Counted from the first letter of the stretch, positions 13,961 to 26,047 are shown. The stretch is DNA of 64,000 nucleotides from Clusia tigrina (GCA_920105625.2 OV050032.1:136249107-136313106), one strand, 5' to 3'. Program-made: numbers and translations. The notes: a model not told the origin generated them from the letters alone.

Positions 13961-15184
13961 ATTTGGCGCTTGCATATGAATTTCAGTCAATAGTTTGCCA
14001 CTCATAAGCAAACACAAATCTTCAATCAACACCAATGCTTCATTGTAGATGTCATCGTTCATTTGCAATTCTGATTCCATGTTGCCACTCGAATACGATG
14101 TAAAATGTCTTCGGCAATGTAATTTTTGTACGTATATTTGAAGGCTGACATGTCGAAATGATCATCGCGAAAAGTCTGCGCACTTCAGTTGCATGCGAAG
14201 TAGCTATCGCACCGTCCATCGTTTGATTCCAGTGATTATCATGTTCCAGCAATTGTAATTGCTGGCATGCTTCTCGAAAAGTTGCACACACCGTACCATT
14301 CACAGTACGCAATGACTCATATGAAGTTGAACCGCGTACATTAATCAATAGCAACCGAAGGTAGAAGTAATCGTCGTTTTTCGGGTGGATTGTGTAAATT
14401 CGTCCTAATGCATTAGTTGAGAACACACCTGGATGTCCATCTACTGGTTGGCCTTGCTTTCTGCGTAACCATTTCTTCGACGATGCATTCCATGTATAAT
14501 ATCGAGGCATTTCCGAATAAAGCAATGTTCTCGCAAACGGATCACTGGCGCAAGTTGAGAAAAAACTCGTCAATGTTATTGCTGGTGGTGTTTCCGCTCG
14601 CTGTACTGCATTCTCTGGGTTGAAATACACTCTTTGGCCATTCTCCAAATGTACTGCGAGAAGCAGAACAGTCAGAAAACGCTCATGAATAACAAAAGAA
14701 AATATTCTCCAAAGCGCTTCATTGCAGTTCACGTATCGACCCATTTGATACTTGCTGGTCTCATCTCGTTCAAGGCCAATAACCGCCATGTCGCTTCCTT
14801 TGGTGACGTACTTGCAAACGTATTTGATCGATTTCACAGAACTGCAATACTCAACATTAATATGAGTTTTGAATGTCTTAGACAATATTGGCGAATATGG
14901 TACGATCCATGTGTTGTCAACTTCGATATTCACTCCTCTAAATTGAATGCTGAATGTTCTGCCATTGTTGTCTGATGAGCGACGCCAATAGAGTGGATAT
15001 CTATCATTTCCAGTTTGCGTTTCCGAAAGAAAAGCACGTGGATAGTGTTTCGTGTATTTGTCAGACATACAAACCGAAGTGGGATTGTAGTGTCCGCAAG
15101 GTCCATGAACTATATTGGTTTTCACCACTTCGTATAATTCTGGATCTATCTCTGGATCAGGAATTTCCGCAGAAATTATGTCAT
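13961..15184 (-). pseudogene. Helitron nuclease-to-helicase linker, reverse copy
   Basis: A reverse-strand frame ends at 14052 and reads from the outer junction (15184) through DPEIDPELYEVVK, GPCGHYNP, a Cys pair, YCSSVKSIKYVCKYVTKG and the segment up to the helicase linker. It stays open where the forward copy has stops (forward TGA near 10469 and TAG near 10518 correspond to sense codons here) and also lacks the forward frame change near 11013. So the arms decayed independently. The HUH motif lies outside the arm and is absent. The frame fuses upstream with LOA sequence. Confidence 0.85.
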
Positions 15185-15185
15185 T

Positions 15186-15790
15186 GTACGACCATCTTAG
15201 GCATGCATTATAAATATGCAGTAGCCAAGGCGCAACCGCACTTGCAGTGTGCTGAATATCCGCGGGAATGATGCCATCAGGCCCGGGTGATTTAAAAGGT
15301 TTAAAGCTGTTGATGGCCCACTGAATATGCGTGTGGGTCATTTGGAACTCAGTTCAGTGACTTAAAGAATGGTTGGTGTCAAGAGACCTGCAATCCACAA
15401 AGATTTCATTCCCTGGAAAGTGTGTTTCTATTAGGGCGTCTAGAGTGTCGGTTTCAGAGTCAATCCAGTTACAGTCCGATCTCTGAATTCTTTCAAGAAC
15501 ACGAGGGTTGGTGTTGACTTTCTATGCTGCCACAGAAGTCTCGCCAAGACGCCCATTTGGATATCCTAACAGTATACTTGAGTTCCCTTTGTTTATCCTT
15601 GAAAGGGAGCCAGTCACTGGTAGCTTTGGCTCTGTTGAAGAGCTTGCGGCATTCTTTTCGTAGTTTAGCAATTTCTGAATCCCACTAAGGGGATTTGGGT
15701 TTGCCTCTAGCCTTCGGAGAGTTGAAGGCTGATTTGGCAGCAGAGTTAAACAGTGCAGTAATAGCTTCAACAGTGCTGTAACAAAACATA
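15186..15790 (-). pseudogene. LOA-clade ORF2 fragment fused to the inverted Helitron
   Basis: Reverse-strand sequence equivalent to 19141-19741 on the forward strand: the end of the endonuclease-RT linker and the first RT blocks (FKPFKSPGPDGIIPADI, then WLLHIYNACLRWSY). It stops abruptly at 15186 at the Helitron junction. From 15341 the RT frame reads without a stop across the junction into Helitron sequence down to 14052, giving a 429-codon chimeric frame. Upstream (15770-15350) frames are broken. Confidence 0.85.
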
Positions 15791-16344
15791 AAAAGCTTTA
15801 GTAAGGAAAGTAACACCAAATAGTCTATATCCCCCCCCCCCCGGCATCCGGTGAACCTCCGTGTGGAGAGCATCCGATGTCAGACGGCACGACCCTATTC
15901 GTCCACGGACTATCCCCAACAATCTTATTATTTGATTACTCCTGGGCTTGCGGGCGTGGCTTCTGGGCCAAATACTACTGGGGTGAAACCCAGTTCGAAC
16001 GGCTCCAGTTTAAGGTCATATCCATCTCCGTCCCGGTAAAACCTTGGCAGGCCTCAAAGTACGTTCGATGTACGACGTCATTTAGTTGACGGTGTCGGTT
16101 TGGTTGAGACTAGCTCCCAATTACAACTGGTCTGGCTCTGAGCACTCGCACCCATAAGGACTTGTGCCAACCCTCGCATGGCCTCCCTGCATCTGCATAG
16201 ATAACCATGGGACCAATAAGGTGACTACACATTCGTACTGAGATAGCGGCTTTGAGTGGAGAACCTTTTTGCATGGGCACATTTTTAAAATCCCACAAAA
16301 AACCCGCGGCCAACCCACAAGGGGAGCCAAAACCAACAGCGAGC
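15791..16344 (+). other. GC-richer noncoding block with a 12-C run; possible LOA 5' UTR
   Basis: 15831-15842 is a run of twelve C. The following 500 bp are clearly more GC-rich than the surroundings and have no convincing frame. The position upstream of the LOA ORF1 (interrupted by a Jockey copy) and the similar base composition suggest a LOA 5' UTR. This is an inference from position only. Confidence 0.4.
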
Positions 16345-17132
16345 TTAGTTAGGCAAAAAACAGCCTTAAATTCAACAACATGTTACGTTTACACTTAGCA
16401 AAGAAACATGCCCAGTGATTGCACTAAACAATGTTGCTATTCCTCAATCGAACACTGTAACATACCTAGGAGTCCATCTAGACAGACGACTAACTTGGCG
16501 GAACCATATTGAGGCAAAAAGAACGCAGATAAAGCTAAAGACCCATAAAATTAATTGGCTACTCAACTCCAAGTCAAGGCTTCGTTTACAACATAAACTT
16601 TTATTGCACATGGCAGTGATCAAACCCATTTGGGCATACGGAACTGAGCTTTGGGGGAATGCTAGTTCATCGAACGTCGAGCTGATACAACGAGTGCAAT
16701 CGAAAATCTTGCGTGCAATCACGGGTGCGCCTTGGCTCGTTAGAAATGCTGCCATCCATAAGGACATCAACATTCCTCTTGTTAAAAGTGAGCTCACAGA
16801 GATTATGCTCAAACACAAAAAAAACTACGAGAGCACTCAAATCCATTGGTAAAAAATTTAGCTAGAATTAAAACAGCAACACGCCTCAAAAGATTGGACT
16901 TACCTATATTTTAAATGTACTAAATATAAAATAATTACTATTAAGATACTAAAATGAAATGAATTTAAATTTAATTAAAATCAAAAGGCAAAAATGTAGT
17001 GAAATTTAATACTAAGCCCAAACACTGGTGCGGGATAAATATAGTTAATTTGGCTCTTAAGATTTAATTACTTATTGTTAGGCTCGAAATGAGTGTATTC
17101 AGTAAATAAATGAACTGTTTAAAAAAAAAAAA
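16345..17132 (+). pseudogene. Jockey 3' fragment: ORF2 C-terminus, 3' UTR and poly(A)
   Basis: From about 16370 a frame encodes HVTFTLSKETCPVIALNN, then YLGVHLDRRLTWRNH, KPIWAYGTELWG and IQRVQSKILRAITGAPW, the C-terminal blocks of a Jockey ORF2. It ends at TAA 16850-16852. An AT-rich 3' UTR follows, and 17121-17132 is a run of twelve A. A TAA at 16367 precedes the readable part. This is a heavily 5'-truncated insertion of the kind left by incomplete reverse transcription. It appears to sit inside LOA sequence, but no target duplication was recognised. Confidence 0.85.
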
Positions 17133-17176
17133 GTTGAACAACAATTTAGTCTTGGACATTTGTCGGAAGACCAAGG

Positions 17177-18302
17177 ATGTCGTCGGGTGCTACGGCCAAA
17201 GAGCCCGCCCCGCTCCCAGCCACAAGCGCATCCTCACAGGGTCATAAAAACCCTGCTTCGGGCCATCCCAGCACCAGGGCAGCTAGGCCGGTTGCTAGGG
17301 TCGCCCATCCGTCCGATCCACGGGCTGGTACAGGGAGAGCTTCGGCAAATAAGCCGACCTCCTCCAGCACGGGCCCCAGCACCGATCTCCCTTCAATGCG
17401 TGTACTCGGGCGAACAGAGCCCGGAGGTCCGCATTCAGGATTGTGCAAAGGTTGGAATCTGCCGACCCCGCTTCACTGTCTGATAAAGACAAGGGAGCGC
17501 TAGCATGCGCCCACCAAAATGTTGGTGCTCGTCCCAAGCCACCCCCTGAGTGTGCTCAGAAACGACAACGGTCGACGGAGCAGCCCTCCCGATCAGTCGT
17601 GCGGGAAACTAAACGCCCACGACTGGCTTCCTAGCCGAGACTGACTCGGGCATTTAATGAGGTAGCCAAAGAGGGCCTCATCTGGGCCATCGTTGACACT
17701 GGCAACAGTGACGGTACCATTTCCCCAACGAACTGGAAAATGGTGAAGAAGGCAGGATGTCTCTCTTTAGAATCTATAGAGACATCCTGAGGGCCAATCC
17801 TGGCCCCTCACCCATATGCCGGGACACGGGATGGTATCAGAGGCACGTGAAGCTCGTCGCGTGCTCAGATGAACGCTCCGCTGAGCTTTAGAAGCTGGCC
17901 ATTGAAGTGGTTGGTGAAATCTGGACGGGGGTCATGCTTTCAGCTGTTCCCAGGGTCCAGATCCCGAACCGCCCGCTTTCTAGGGCCTGGGTTCCGGCAG
18001 AGCACTCCTCGCCGAACGAAATTATGGAGTTGCTTAGGCTTAGCAACTACGAACTCACCACGGATGACTGGAAGGTCGCTAAAATAAGCGAGCCCAAAGG
18101 CAACTTCCGCGAGATCCTCATTATTCTTAATGAGGACTCTCTAGCCCCTATCAATGCCAAAAAGGAAGAGACCAACTATGACAGTTCAGTCTCACTCAAG
18201 GTCTATAAGAGCGACAACCAGGGAGGAAACCCCCCATTCAGGCCGAACCGGATCTCACCTTCGATGATGGGGAGAGTTACGCTTCGGCCTCAGAATCGGT
18301 AG
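17177..18302 (+). pseudogene. LOA-clade ORF1 (gag-like), frameshifted
   Basis: The N-terminal part (from ATG 17177) is rich in Pro, Ser, Ala and Thr. A frame change near 17450-17500 leads to a basic Pro-rich stretch and TAG at 17632. After that stop the same frame continues PRLTRAFNEVAKEGLIWAIVD, with further shifts, and 17907-18302 encodes IPNRPLSRAWVPAEHSSP and LRLSNYELTTDDWKV. These blocks recall the ORF1 proteins of LOA-type elements (the domain I know as DUF4780), which bind element RNA. The short CCHC knuckles of Jockey ORF1 are not seen. At least three disruptions make it a relic. Confidence 0.65.
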
Positions 18303-18389
18303 GCAGTTTCTGAAAACGTCCGATAACAAATATCGACGACATTGGTGATTCTCCTCTGCAGAAGAGAAGGACGCCAGCGTGACCTCCGT

Positions 18390-20735
18390 GAATGGTGAGT
18401 GTATTACAAATTAACCTTCACCATTCAATAGCTGCCTCGGGGTCGTACCGTGGGTCGTAAATGATCAGGTTCGCGGACTCACATGAACGGATACCTCACA
18501 GTATTCGTGCAGGATCGAGGTAAACCCAGAGCCTGTATTCTTGTTAAGAACAATATTAACGCTCTTCTACTTCACAGGTTCAGCGACAAGGATAATGTAG
18601 CCATGGTCATTTCTACCAACACCATGGCTACATGGATCGTCAGCCGCCATATGGCGCACGACCACGGGGAGATGCCGCCTCCGGACACTTTAAAGCTGCT
18701 GGAAACGGAGGCAAACAGAAAGCGCATCCCTGTATTCATCGGGGCCTATGTCAATGCCCATCACGAGGTGTGGGGCAGCACGGACACCCACGAGCAGGGT
18801 GAGTCACTCTTTGATTTTATTCTTGCTCACGACTTAGTCATTGCGAACAGGGCGAGCGAGCCAATCTTCATTACCTCTAATAGAAGGGAGGTTCTCGATC
18901 TCACCCATGGCAATAATCACTCGTCTCATCTTATTACGAGTTGGCGAGTTTCGCAGGAATGCTCCTTCTCGCACCATTGTTATATTTGCTTTCGGACTGC
19001 GATCTCTGATACCTTAGATTCGGCAGAGTGCAAATTGCACGCTAACAAAAAAAGAACTGGCTGGCCAAAATTCCAGGCCATTATGGAGTCGGACCTGCAG
19101 TTGACTCCTCCCACTATCAACAATCACCTCGCTATAGATCGAGCGGTTGAAACCATTTCAACACTATTTAACTCTGCTGCCAAATCAGCGTACAACTCCC
19201 CGAAGCCTAGAGGGAAACCTAGATCCCCTTGGTGGAATTCAAGCAATTCAAGCTCTTCAACAGAGCCAAAGCTACAAATTACTGGCTCCCTTTCGAAGAC
19301 AAATAAAGGGAACTCAAGTATATGGTTAGGAGATCCAAACTAGTGTCTTAGCGAGACTTCTGTGGCAGCATAGAAAGCTCGTCCGAGACAAGCAGACTCC
19401 GGAGGATCCGCAACACCACCCCTCGGGCTCTTGAATGTATTCAGAGATCGGACGGTAACTGGACTGACTCTGAAACCGGCACTCTAGACGCCCTAATAGA
19501 AACACACGTTCCGGGGAATGAAATCTTTGTGGATTGCAGGTCTCTTGACACCAACCATTCTTTAAGTCACTCAACCGAGTTCCAAATGACCCACACGCAT
19601 ATTCAGTGGGCCATCAACAGCTTTAAACCTTTTAAATCACCCGGGCCTGATGGCATCATTCCCGCGGATATTCAGCACACTGCAAGTGCGGTTGCGCCTT
19701 GGCTACTGCATATTTATAATGCATGCCTAAGATGGTCGTACATTCCCAAAAGCTGGAGAGAAACTCGAGTAGTATTCATCCCTAAAACGGGAAAGGCGAC
19801 CCACACCATGCCTAAGGACTATAGACCAATTAGTCTGTCCCCCTTTCTTTTGAAAACACTGAAAAGGGTCCTTGATATACAAATCAGGAGCTCTATTAGT
19901 TCCACGTGCCTATACTAACGGCAAGTCTGTGGAAACAGCGCTTCACGTGCTCATTGAGCAAGTAGAGAAATCTCTTGCCAACAAAGAATATACTCTTGCA
20001 GTATTTCTTGACATAGGAGGGGCATTCAACAATATTTGTCCCTTTGCCATAATTAAATCCTTAGAAAACCTAAGCCTGGATCCCAGCCTGGTTAGGTTCA
20101 TCGAACAGCTACTGAAAACACACGTCATTAGCTCCTCAATAGGAAACGTACATGCTAAAAGGACTGGCAAGAGAGGTACGCCACAAGGCTGTGTCCTCTC
20201 TCCCCTCATCTAGAATCTGACGGTGAACACACTACTAATGAGATTAGATCATTCCGGCTGTAACACTATAGCTTATGCGGACGACATTGCTATCTCTGTT
20301 TCCGGCAAGTATCTTTCAACACTATCAGAAAAGCTAAGCTATACTCTTAGCATTTTGTCCCAATGTAGTGATGTCAGACAAACCTGGAGCACTATTGACA
20401 TTAGGCGTACTAGTCAGCTACTCAATATTAGCAGGAACTGCATCAGCACTATAATAAATGTGCTCACGGGACAGTGTCTGATCGGTAATCATGCTGAAAG
20501 ACTAGCACTGCCCCATAACGACATATGTGGCAGTTGTGGCTCTGAGGAGGAGGGAAAACCAGTACTTCATCTCATGTGTCTGTGCCCAGGACTGGCCAGG
20601 CAAAGATTAAAACTCCTAGGCTCACCTTTCTTCACTACCTTAAAGAAACTATCTTCCATCAACATTAAGGACATAGCCAGGTTCATTTCGGAATCACTGT
20701 GGTTCCCAAAACTCTATACGGGGGAATCGCGTCGT
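18390..20735 (+). pseudogene. LOA-clade ORF2: endonuclease, RT and C-terminal zinc region
   Basis: Coding similarity begins near 18397 (LQINLHHSIAASGS), typical of the LOA endonuclease start. It shifts frame near 18480 and continues to 19343 with GAYVNAHHEVWGSTDTHEQGE and, where SDH is expected, SHH, so a catalytic Asp is lost. RT follows in pieces: KSPGPDGIIPADI and DYRPISLSPFLLK (19529-19918), LDIGGAFNNI and TPQGCVLSPL (19872-20213), a TAG at 20212, then YADDIAIS at about 20275. The sequence then jumps at about 20380 to the C-terminal CGSCGSEEE-H-C zinc-like region, so the rest of RT and the RNase H domain are deleted. A full LOA element has RNase H between them, as the copy at 34345-36746 shows. 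Confidence 0.85.
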
Positions 20736-20779
20736 CTATGTGTGGTACCACAACGAGCCATTGTATGTGATATATACAT

Positions 20780-20965
20780 TTATATATAAATTAAATTGGT
20801 ACTACCACATCAAACAAAAAACGAAGCAAATAAAAGCAAAATTTAGGCAACTATATTGGTTAATGGGTAAGCAATCTAAACTCACAGTTAACAACAAGTT
20901 GCTGTTATACAAGTGTGTTATAAAGCGAATTTGGACGTACGGACTCCAAATGAATTATTATAATT
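20780..20965 (+). pseudogene. Short Jockey ORF2 C-terminal scrap
   Basis: Reads LNWYYHIKQKTKQIK, FRQLYWLMGKQSKLT, NKLLLYKCVIKRIWTYGLQ, the thumb region of a Jockey RT, then stops. It directly follows truncated LOA 3' sequence. About 60 codons survive. Confidence 0.75.
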
Positions 20966-21060
20966 AATGTAAACAATATATGTTGTATCACTTCTTATCA
21001 CTGGGCGAAATGTGTTTGTTTATACAAATTTCCAAAACGAATTGTCAAATCATGTACTAG

Positions 21061-21688
<628 letters not shown>

Positions 21689-21711
21689 CCTTCCCTTTTG
21701 AGTAAATTGCA

Positions 21712-22690
21712 TTAAGATGGTGTAAATTTGTTCACTGGCCAACGTTTGCGGGTTGATTTGCGAAGAGCCAGTGGTACTTCTATCGTTGAGTTTCCATTAT
21801 GAGAAGTAGTAGGTGCTGTTGGTTCGTTGTCACTGTTGTTTATGTCATTTTCCAGGTTATCATCTGTATCTGCAACTTCAGTTGGTGACGAATCGAAAAT
21901 TTCAAGAGCTGCAGCCCATGGTTTATTATGATCTTCGGAAACGTCTTTTATTGCAGTACGTTGACGCATTTGATTTATGTGAGATCTTATAATTTTGCCA
22001 TTTGTGACTCGCACATTGTACATGACAGCGCCTCTCTGCTCAATGATTTCTCCAGGTACCCATTTAAAGTGGTTTACGCCGTCTGGTACTCTCACAAATA
22101 CCTTGTCGAATTTTTGAAATTCTCTCGAAATAACGCCGTGTTTCCTGTCGAATTGCTGTTTCATCTTCGTTGAGGCTGCTGACATTTGCTGATCGCTGTG
22201 TGTTAGTGGTTTCAGTTGATCTAATGTGGTACGCATTGGTCTGCCAAGCATTATCTCTGCTGGTGACTTGTTGTCTGGTACATTTGGGTTTAAAGTTGAA
22301 CGATACAATTGTAGAAATTTGTGCATGTTTTCTATGACCGTCCCCTCTCCTTCCATATTTTTGAGTGCTCTCTTGAATGAGTCTACAAATCGCTCGGCTT
22401 GTCCATTTGACATTGGATGGTATGGGCTACTGCATTTATGATCAATGCAATTCTTCTCCATAAATTCCTCAAAAAATGCGCTTTTGAATTGCGTACCGTT
22501 GTCTGATACGACTGTTGATGGTAGACCAAAACGAGAAAAAATGTCGCTTAACATCTTAACTGTTTGCTGCGATGAAATTGATTTTGTTTCTATAATCTCT
22601 GGCCATTTTGAAAAAGCATCGACGACCAGTAAAAAATAATACCCGTCGATTGGTCCAGCATAATCGATGTGCAGTCATTTTGATGTCATC
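21712..22690 (-). pseudogene. Gypsy integrase core and C-terminal domain
   Basis: From about 22669 one reverse-strand frame reads LHIDYAGPIDGYYFLLVVDAF (first catalytic Asp in the HIDYAG block). It continues to TVVSDNGTQF (second Asp) and SNGQAERFVDSFKRAL (catalytic Glu), then the C-terminal domain with FVRVPDGVNHFKWVPGEI, an acidic Asn-rich tail and a basic end. It stops at 21712. The DDE triad is present. Upstream, the zinc-binding region is damaged: the HPGIERTKA His pair is present, but the sequence between DIKMT and the core is deleted with loss of the Cys pair and a frame change. So the integrase is probably inactive. Confidence 0.9.
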
Positions 22691-24205
22691 ATCGATACGT
22701 GGCCAGTAGACATAGCTTCGTGCTATAGCTTTTGTTCGTTCTATTCCTGGATGTCCATGATGAATTTGTTTTAATATACGCTTGCGATATGTATGTGGGA
22801 CGACAAGTCGGTCACCATACATAATACATCCGTCTGTGTGCAATAAATTGTCTTTTCTGTGGAAGAAGAGCTTAAGCTCATCGTTTTGATTTATCTCTGA
22901 AGGCCATCCACTTTGGATGTAATTTAAAACAGTAGACAAAGTTTTATCCTTTGCTGTTTCGTACTGTATCATTTTGAAAGTTACCGGCATTGACTTTATG
23001 ACGTCATTGACAATCGTTTTCACAGCGTTTTCAATTTTTATTGATGCTATAACGAAATCTTCCGGAACATTGTTTTCTTTGTTTATAAGACGTGACAATA
23101 CATCCGCGTATCCGAAACTATTGGTATTCACAAAACTAATTTCGAAGTCGTATGCTAGAAGTTGAATTGCCCACCTCTGCAAACGATTTGCCTGGTGTAC
23201 TGCTACTCCAGTTTTGCGTCCAAAAATTGTTAATAACGGTTTGTGGTCGGTATGAAGCTTGAATCGTCGCCCATATATCATTTTGTGAAACTCTGTTACC
23301 GCAAAAATAAGTGCGAGCGCTTCCTTTTCCACTTGACTGTACCCTTGTTCAGCAGGTGTTAGTGAGCGTGCTGCATGAGAAACTGCTTTGATGGTGCCGT
23401 CCGCATATTCGTGTAAAATGCATGCACCAAGTCCGTATCCGGATGCATCTGCTGCAACTATGATGTTCTGCTGAGGGTCATAATGTGCCAATGTGAGGTC
23501 TGATAATAAAATGTTCTTTAATTCTTGGAACGATCGCTTATGTTTTATTGTCCATGTCCTGAGGCCATTTTGGTCAATTATGTAACCCAGGTAGCTTACA
23601 GAAGTTTTGAAAAATACGCACTTTTCGTATTTAAGCCTGAACCCATATTCCTTGATTCTGTCTAGAACAGCGTGAAGATTTTTGTCGTGTTCCCCTTTAT
23701 CTTTGCCTGCTACAAAAATGTCATCAATGTACGCTGCTGCACCTGATATGCCTGCCAGCATCTGATCCATAGTTTGTTGAAAAATGGCTGGGAACGTTTT
23801 AACGCCAAATACCATTCAGTTATATCTTAACAGTCCGATGTGCGTGTTGATGGTTAATAAATGCTTTGATGCGTCATCAACTTCAATTTGTAAAAAGGCA
23901 TCTGATAAGTCAAGATGACTGAAATATTTGGCATTTGCCAGTTTTGAAAAAATGTCTTCCGGCAGGGGAAGTGGATACTGATGTGATTCGAGGCGCTCGT
24001 TCAGTCCAGTTGAAAAATCACCGCACACTCGTATTCCGCCAGCTGCTTTTTTAATGACCACGATGGGTGCTGCCCACTCGGAGTAGTTCACAGGTGATAA
24101 AATGTTGCAGTCCTGTAGACGTTTTAGCTCTGTCTCTACCAGCATGGCGTAAGCAACGGGGCGTTTTGGTCTGAAAACTGGTTGAGCATGGGTCTTCGTC
24201 TGCAA
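22690..24205 (-). pseudogene. Gypsy reverse transcriptase and RNase H
   Basis: RT starts in the frame 24205-23816 (SEWAAPIVVIKK, GGIRVCGDFSTGLN, HLDLSDAFLQIEVDD). After a TGA-type break at 23816-23818 it continues MVFGVKTFPAIFQQ, AYIDDIFVAG (the catalytic YxDD, here YIDD), then RNase H (AADASGYGLGACI, SQVEKEALALIFA, HTDHKPLL) and the integrase zinc region (HPGIERTKAIARSYVYWP). The gag frame overlaps its start, so a frame change separates gag-protease from RT. A second frame change lies near 22680. These domains copy element RNA into DNA; most motifs are intact, suggesting recent decay. Confidence 0.92.
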
Positions 24206-25734
24206 TACGGCCTTTGCACGGTCTTGTTGCAGAGTCCCATTTTGCCATCGAACACATCTGAAAAAGATAATTTTAAGTGAGCAATTTTGTTTTGAATCGA
24301 TGTTTGATCAACACTCCCCTGATTATTCTGTATTTGATTGCACACAGAATTTATGGTCTGGTCTTTCAGTTGTAAAGCGTCCATCCAATCTAATCCCATG
24401 ACATTGAGATCGTGAATTGATGTAACTCGGCAAATTAAAGATTTTTCTTTCCCTTGAAATTTGACTTTGCATTTGAACTGCGACGTGAGGGGTAGCTCGC
24501 CTGTTGCGCTACGTGCTGATTGGTCAACTTCCTCAATATCTTGAACGTCCAGTTTGTTGAAGTTCTCCTCTGATATAATAGTTATATCTGAGCCTGTGTC
24601 AAATTGAAGTCTTACATGTGAATCGTTGATATGTACGTCCACGTATTTGCGTAAGCTTTGTACTTGATTTGTCACAAAAATTCCGTTTGACTGCACGATA
24701 TTTGTATTTGTATGCTGCTTTCTGTGACTTTTGTGTGAAGCATTTGAGTTGTATTTATGTTGTTGTTTTTGTTGCGAGTCATTTGCTCGGTTGTTTTTGT
24801 AGTTTTTGTTATTGCCTGTGCAATAACCTTCTTTGTGCCCAGTGTGTGAACAATCACCACATTTATGGTTTTTATATGAACAGAAACGTGCGTAATGAAG
24901 ATCACCGCAGTACCAACATGGACTTTTCGGTACTTTTCCCTCCTTTGTGTTTATGGATTGTGACCTTGTTTTGATCTTGTTTATATGTGCCGCCGTCTTC
25001 TGGTTTTCAATGAGCGCAGTATCAGTTTTTAAGTTCACCAAACGTTGACATTCCCGTGACAATGTGTCCAGTGTAATGGCGCTTTCGCCATCTCTTTTTT
25101 CGTCTAGTTTGTTAAGCAATTTTGTACGCAATTCAAAATCTGATGGCGATTTTAGACCCATAACAAAAATCAAGCATTTAAACTGATCGATTGTCAATTT
25201 TTTCAAGTCGAAAAGGTCACACTGTTTATTTACGTCACCTACGTACGTGATAAAATCTACACTTGGGTCTTTTTTAAGCTGCAGGCAATTGTATCGGATG
25301 TTGAATTGTGATGCTTGTATTCCGAAAAGTTGCTTGAGTAATGACACTGTCTCTTTAAAGGTTTTGTCCCTTGGATGGTTTGGTAGTATGTAGTTTACAT
25401 ATTTGTGATGCACCTGTGAGTTCAACTTCCTAAGCAGTAGCCTTGTTTTTGCCGCATCGTCCAATTTTCCTGCATCGTGCTGAAAAAGGTCTTCATATCG
25501 CGCAAACCATGTGTCGAAGGTGAGGTTATGGTCGACATCGTAGCAAAATTCGGTAATGTTCGATGCAAGTGCCTCAATGATAAATTCTGGATTTCCACCG
25601 AATTTCACTTCATTCTTGGAGTCACTTGCTGGAATTATTTTCGAAAGAATATTTTGCATCGCCACACTATCTCTGTGTTGCTGTTCTTGCATTCGTACAA
25701 GCAATTGCGCTAATGTCTCTTCTATTGTAGACAT
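24136..25734 (-). CDS. Gypsy Gag-protease
   Basis: An open reverse-strand frame. I start at ATG 25734 (MSTIEETLAQLLVRMQEQQ); the frame is open further upstream into the LTR but that part has no family character. The capsid-like region (FDTWFARYEDLFQ and PRDKTFKETVSLLKQLF) is followed by zinc knuckles (CWYCGDLHYARFC and CGDCSHTGHKEGYC near 24910-24830). Then comes an Asn-Lys-Gln-rich linker and an aspartic protease with FDTGSDITII (near 24605) and the later NVMGLDWM block. It ends 24136 in a tail that has left the pol frame. This is the best-preserved gene in the window. Confidence 0.9.
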   Translation of the reverse strand: MSTIEETLAQLLVRMQEQQHRDSVAMQNILSKIIPASDSKNEVKFGGNPEFIIEALASNITEFCYDVDHNLTFDTWFARYEDLFQHDAGKLDDAAKTRLLLRKLNSQVHHKYVNYILPNHPRDKTFKETVSLLKQLFGIQASQFNIRYNCLQLKKDPSVDFITYVGDVNKQCDLFDLKKLTIDQFKCLIFVMGLKSPSDFELRTKLLNKLDEKRDGESAITLDTLSRECQRLVNLKTDTALIENQKTAAHINKIKTRSQSINTKEGKVPKSPCWYCGDLHYARFCSYKNHKCGDCSHTGHKEGYCTGNNKNYKNNRANDSQQKQQHKYNSNASHKSHRKQHTNTNIVQSNGIFVTNQVQSLRKYVDVHINDSHVRLQFDTGSDITIISEENFNKLDVQDIEEVDQSARSATGELPLTSQFKCKVKFQGKEKSLICRVTSIHDLNVMGLDWMDALQLKDQTINSVCNQIQNNQGSVDQTSIQNKIAHLKLSFSDVFDGKMGLCNKTVQRPYCRRRPMLNQFSDQNAPLLTPCW

Positions 25735-25785
25735 TTCAGTTAATTTTTTTTCTACTGCGAATAAAAAATCCTCATCGCCACTTTT

Positions 25786-26039
25786 TGTTATGTTTCTTAA
25801 CAAAAGATAATTATTTTATTTTAAAAATATAGTTAATTTCAGTTAAATTCATTAAGTAGATTATAGTTAATTAAATAGAATACAACTCGGATAAAAATAC
25901 AACTTGCTTCCGCGTGGTAATCAGAGAGAGAGCCCCAGATGAGATCGCTTGCAATACCGGTTAGCTGTTTTTGTATAGTGTTGCTGTTACCTACGTTGGT
26001 TATCGGTTATGCATACAAAAGGAACGAGTATGCGTAACA
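25786..26039 (-). repeat. Gypsy 5' LTR (element orientation)
   Basis: 254 bp. Just inside it on the reverse strand is AAAAAGTGGCGATGAGGATT, a TGGCG-type primer binding site position. Right flank is ATATATATATG. Confidence 0.95.
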
Positions 26040-26047
26040 ATATATAT

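Larger units (their letters stand above)
12823..15184 (-). repeat. Right arm of the inverted repeat: second, partial Helitron copy
   Basis: Reverse-strand Helitron sequence equivalent to 10369-12738. Its inner end is at 12823 and its outer end at 15184, where it joins LOA retroposon sequence without any recognisable Helitron terminus. It lacks both natural Helitron ends. Confidence 0.9.
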
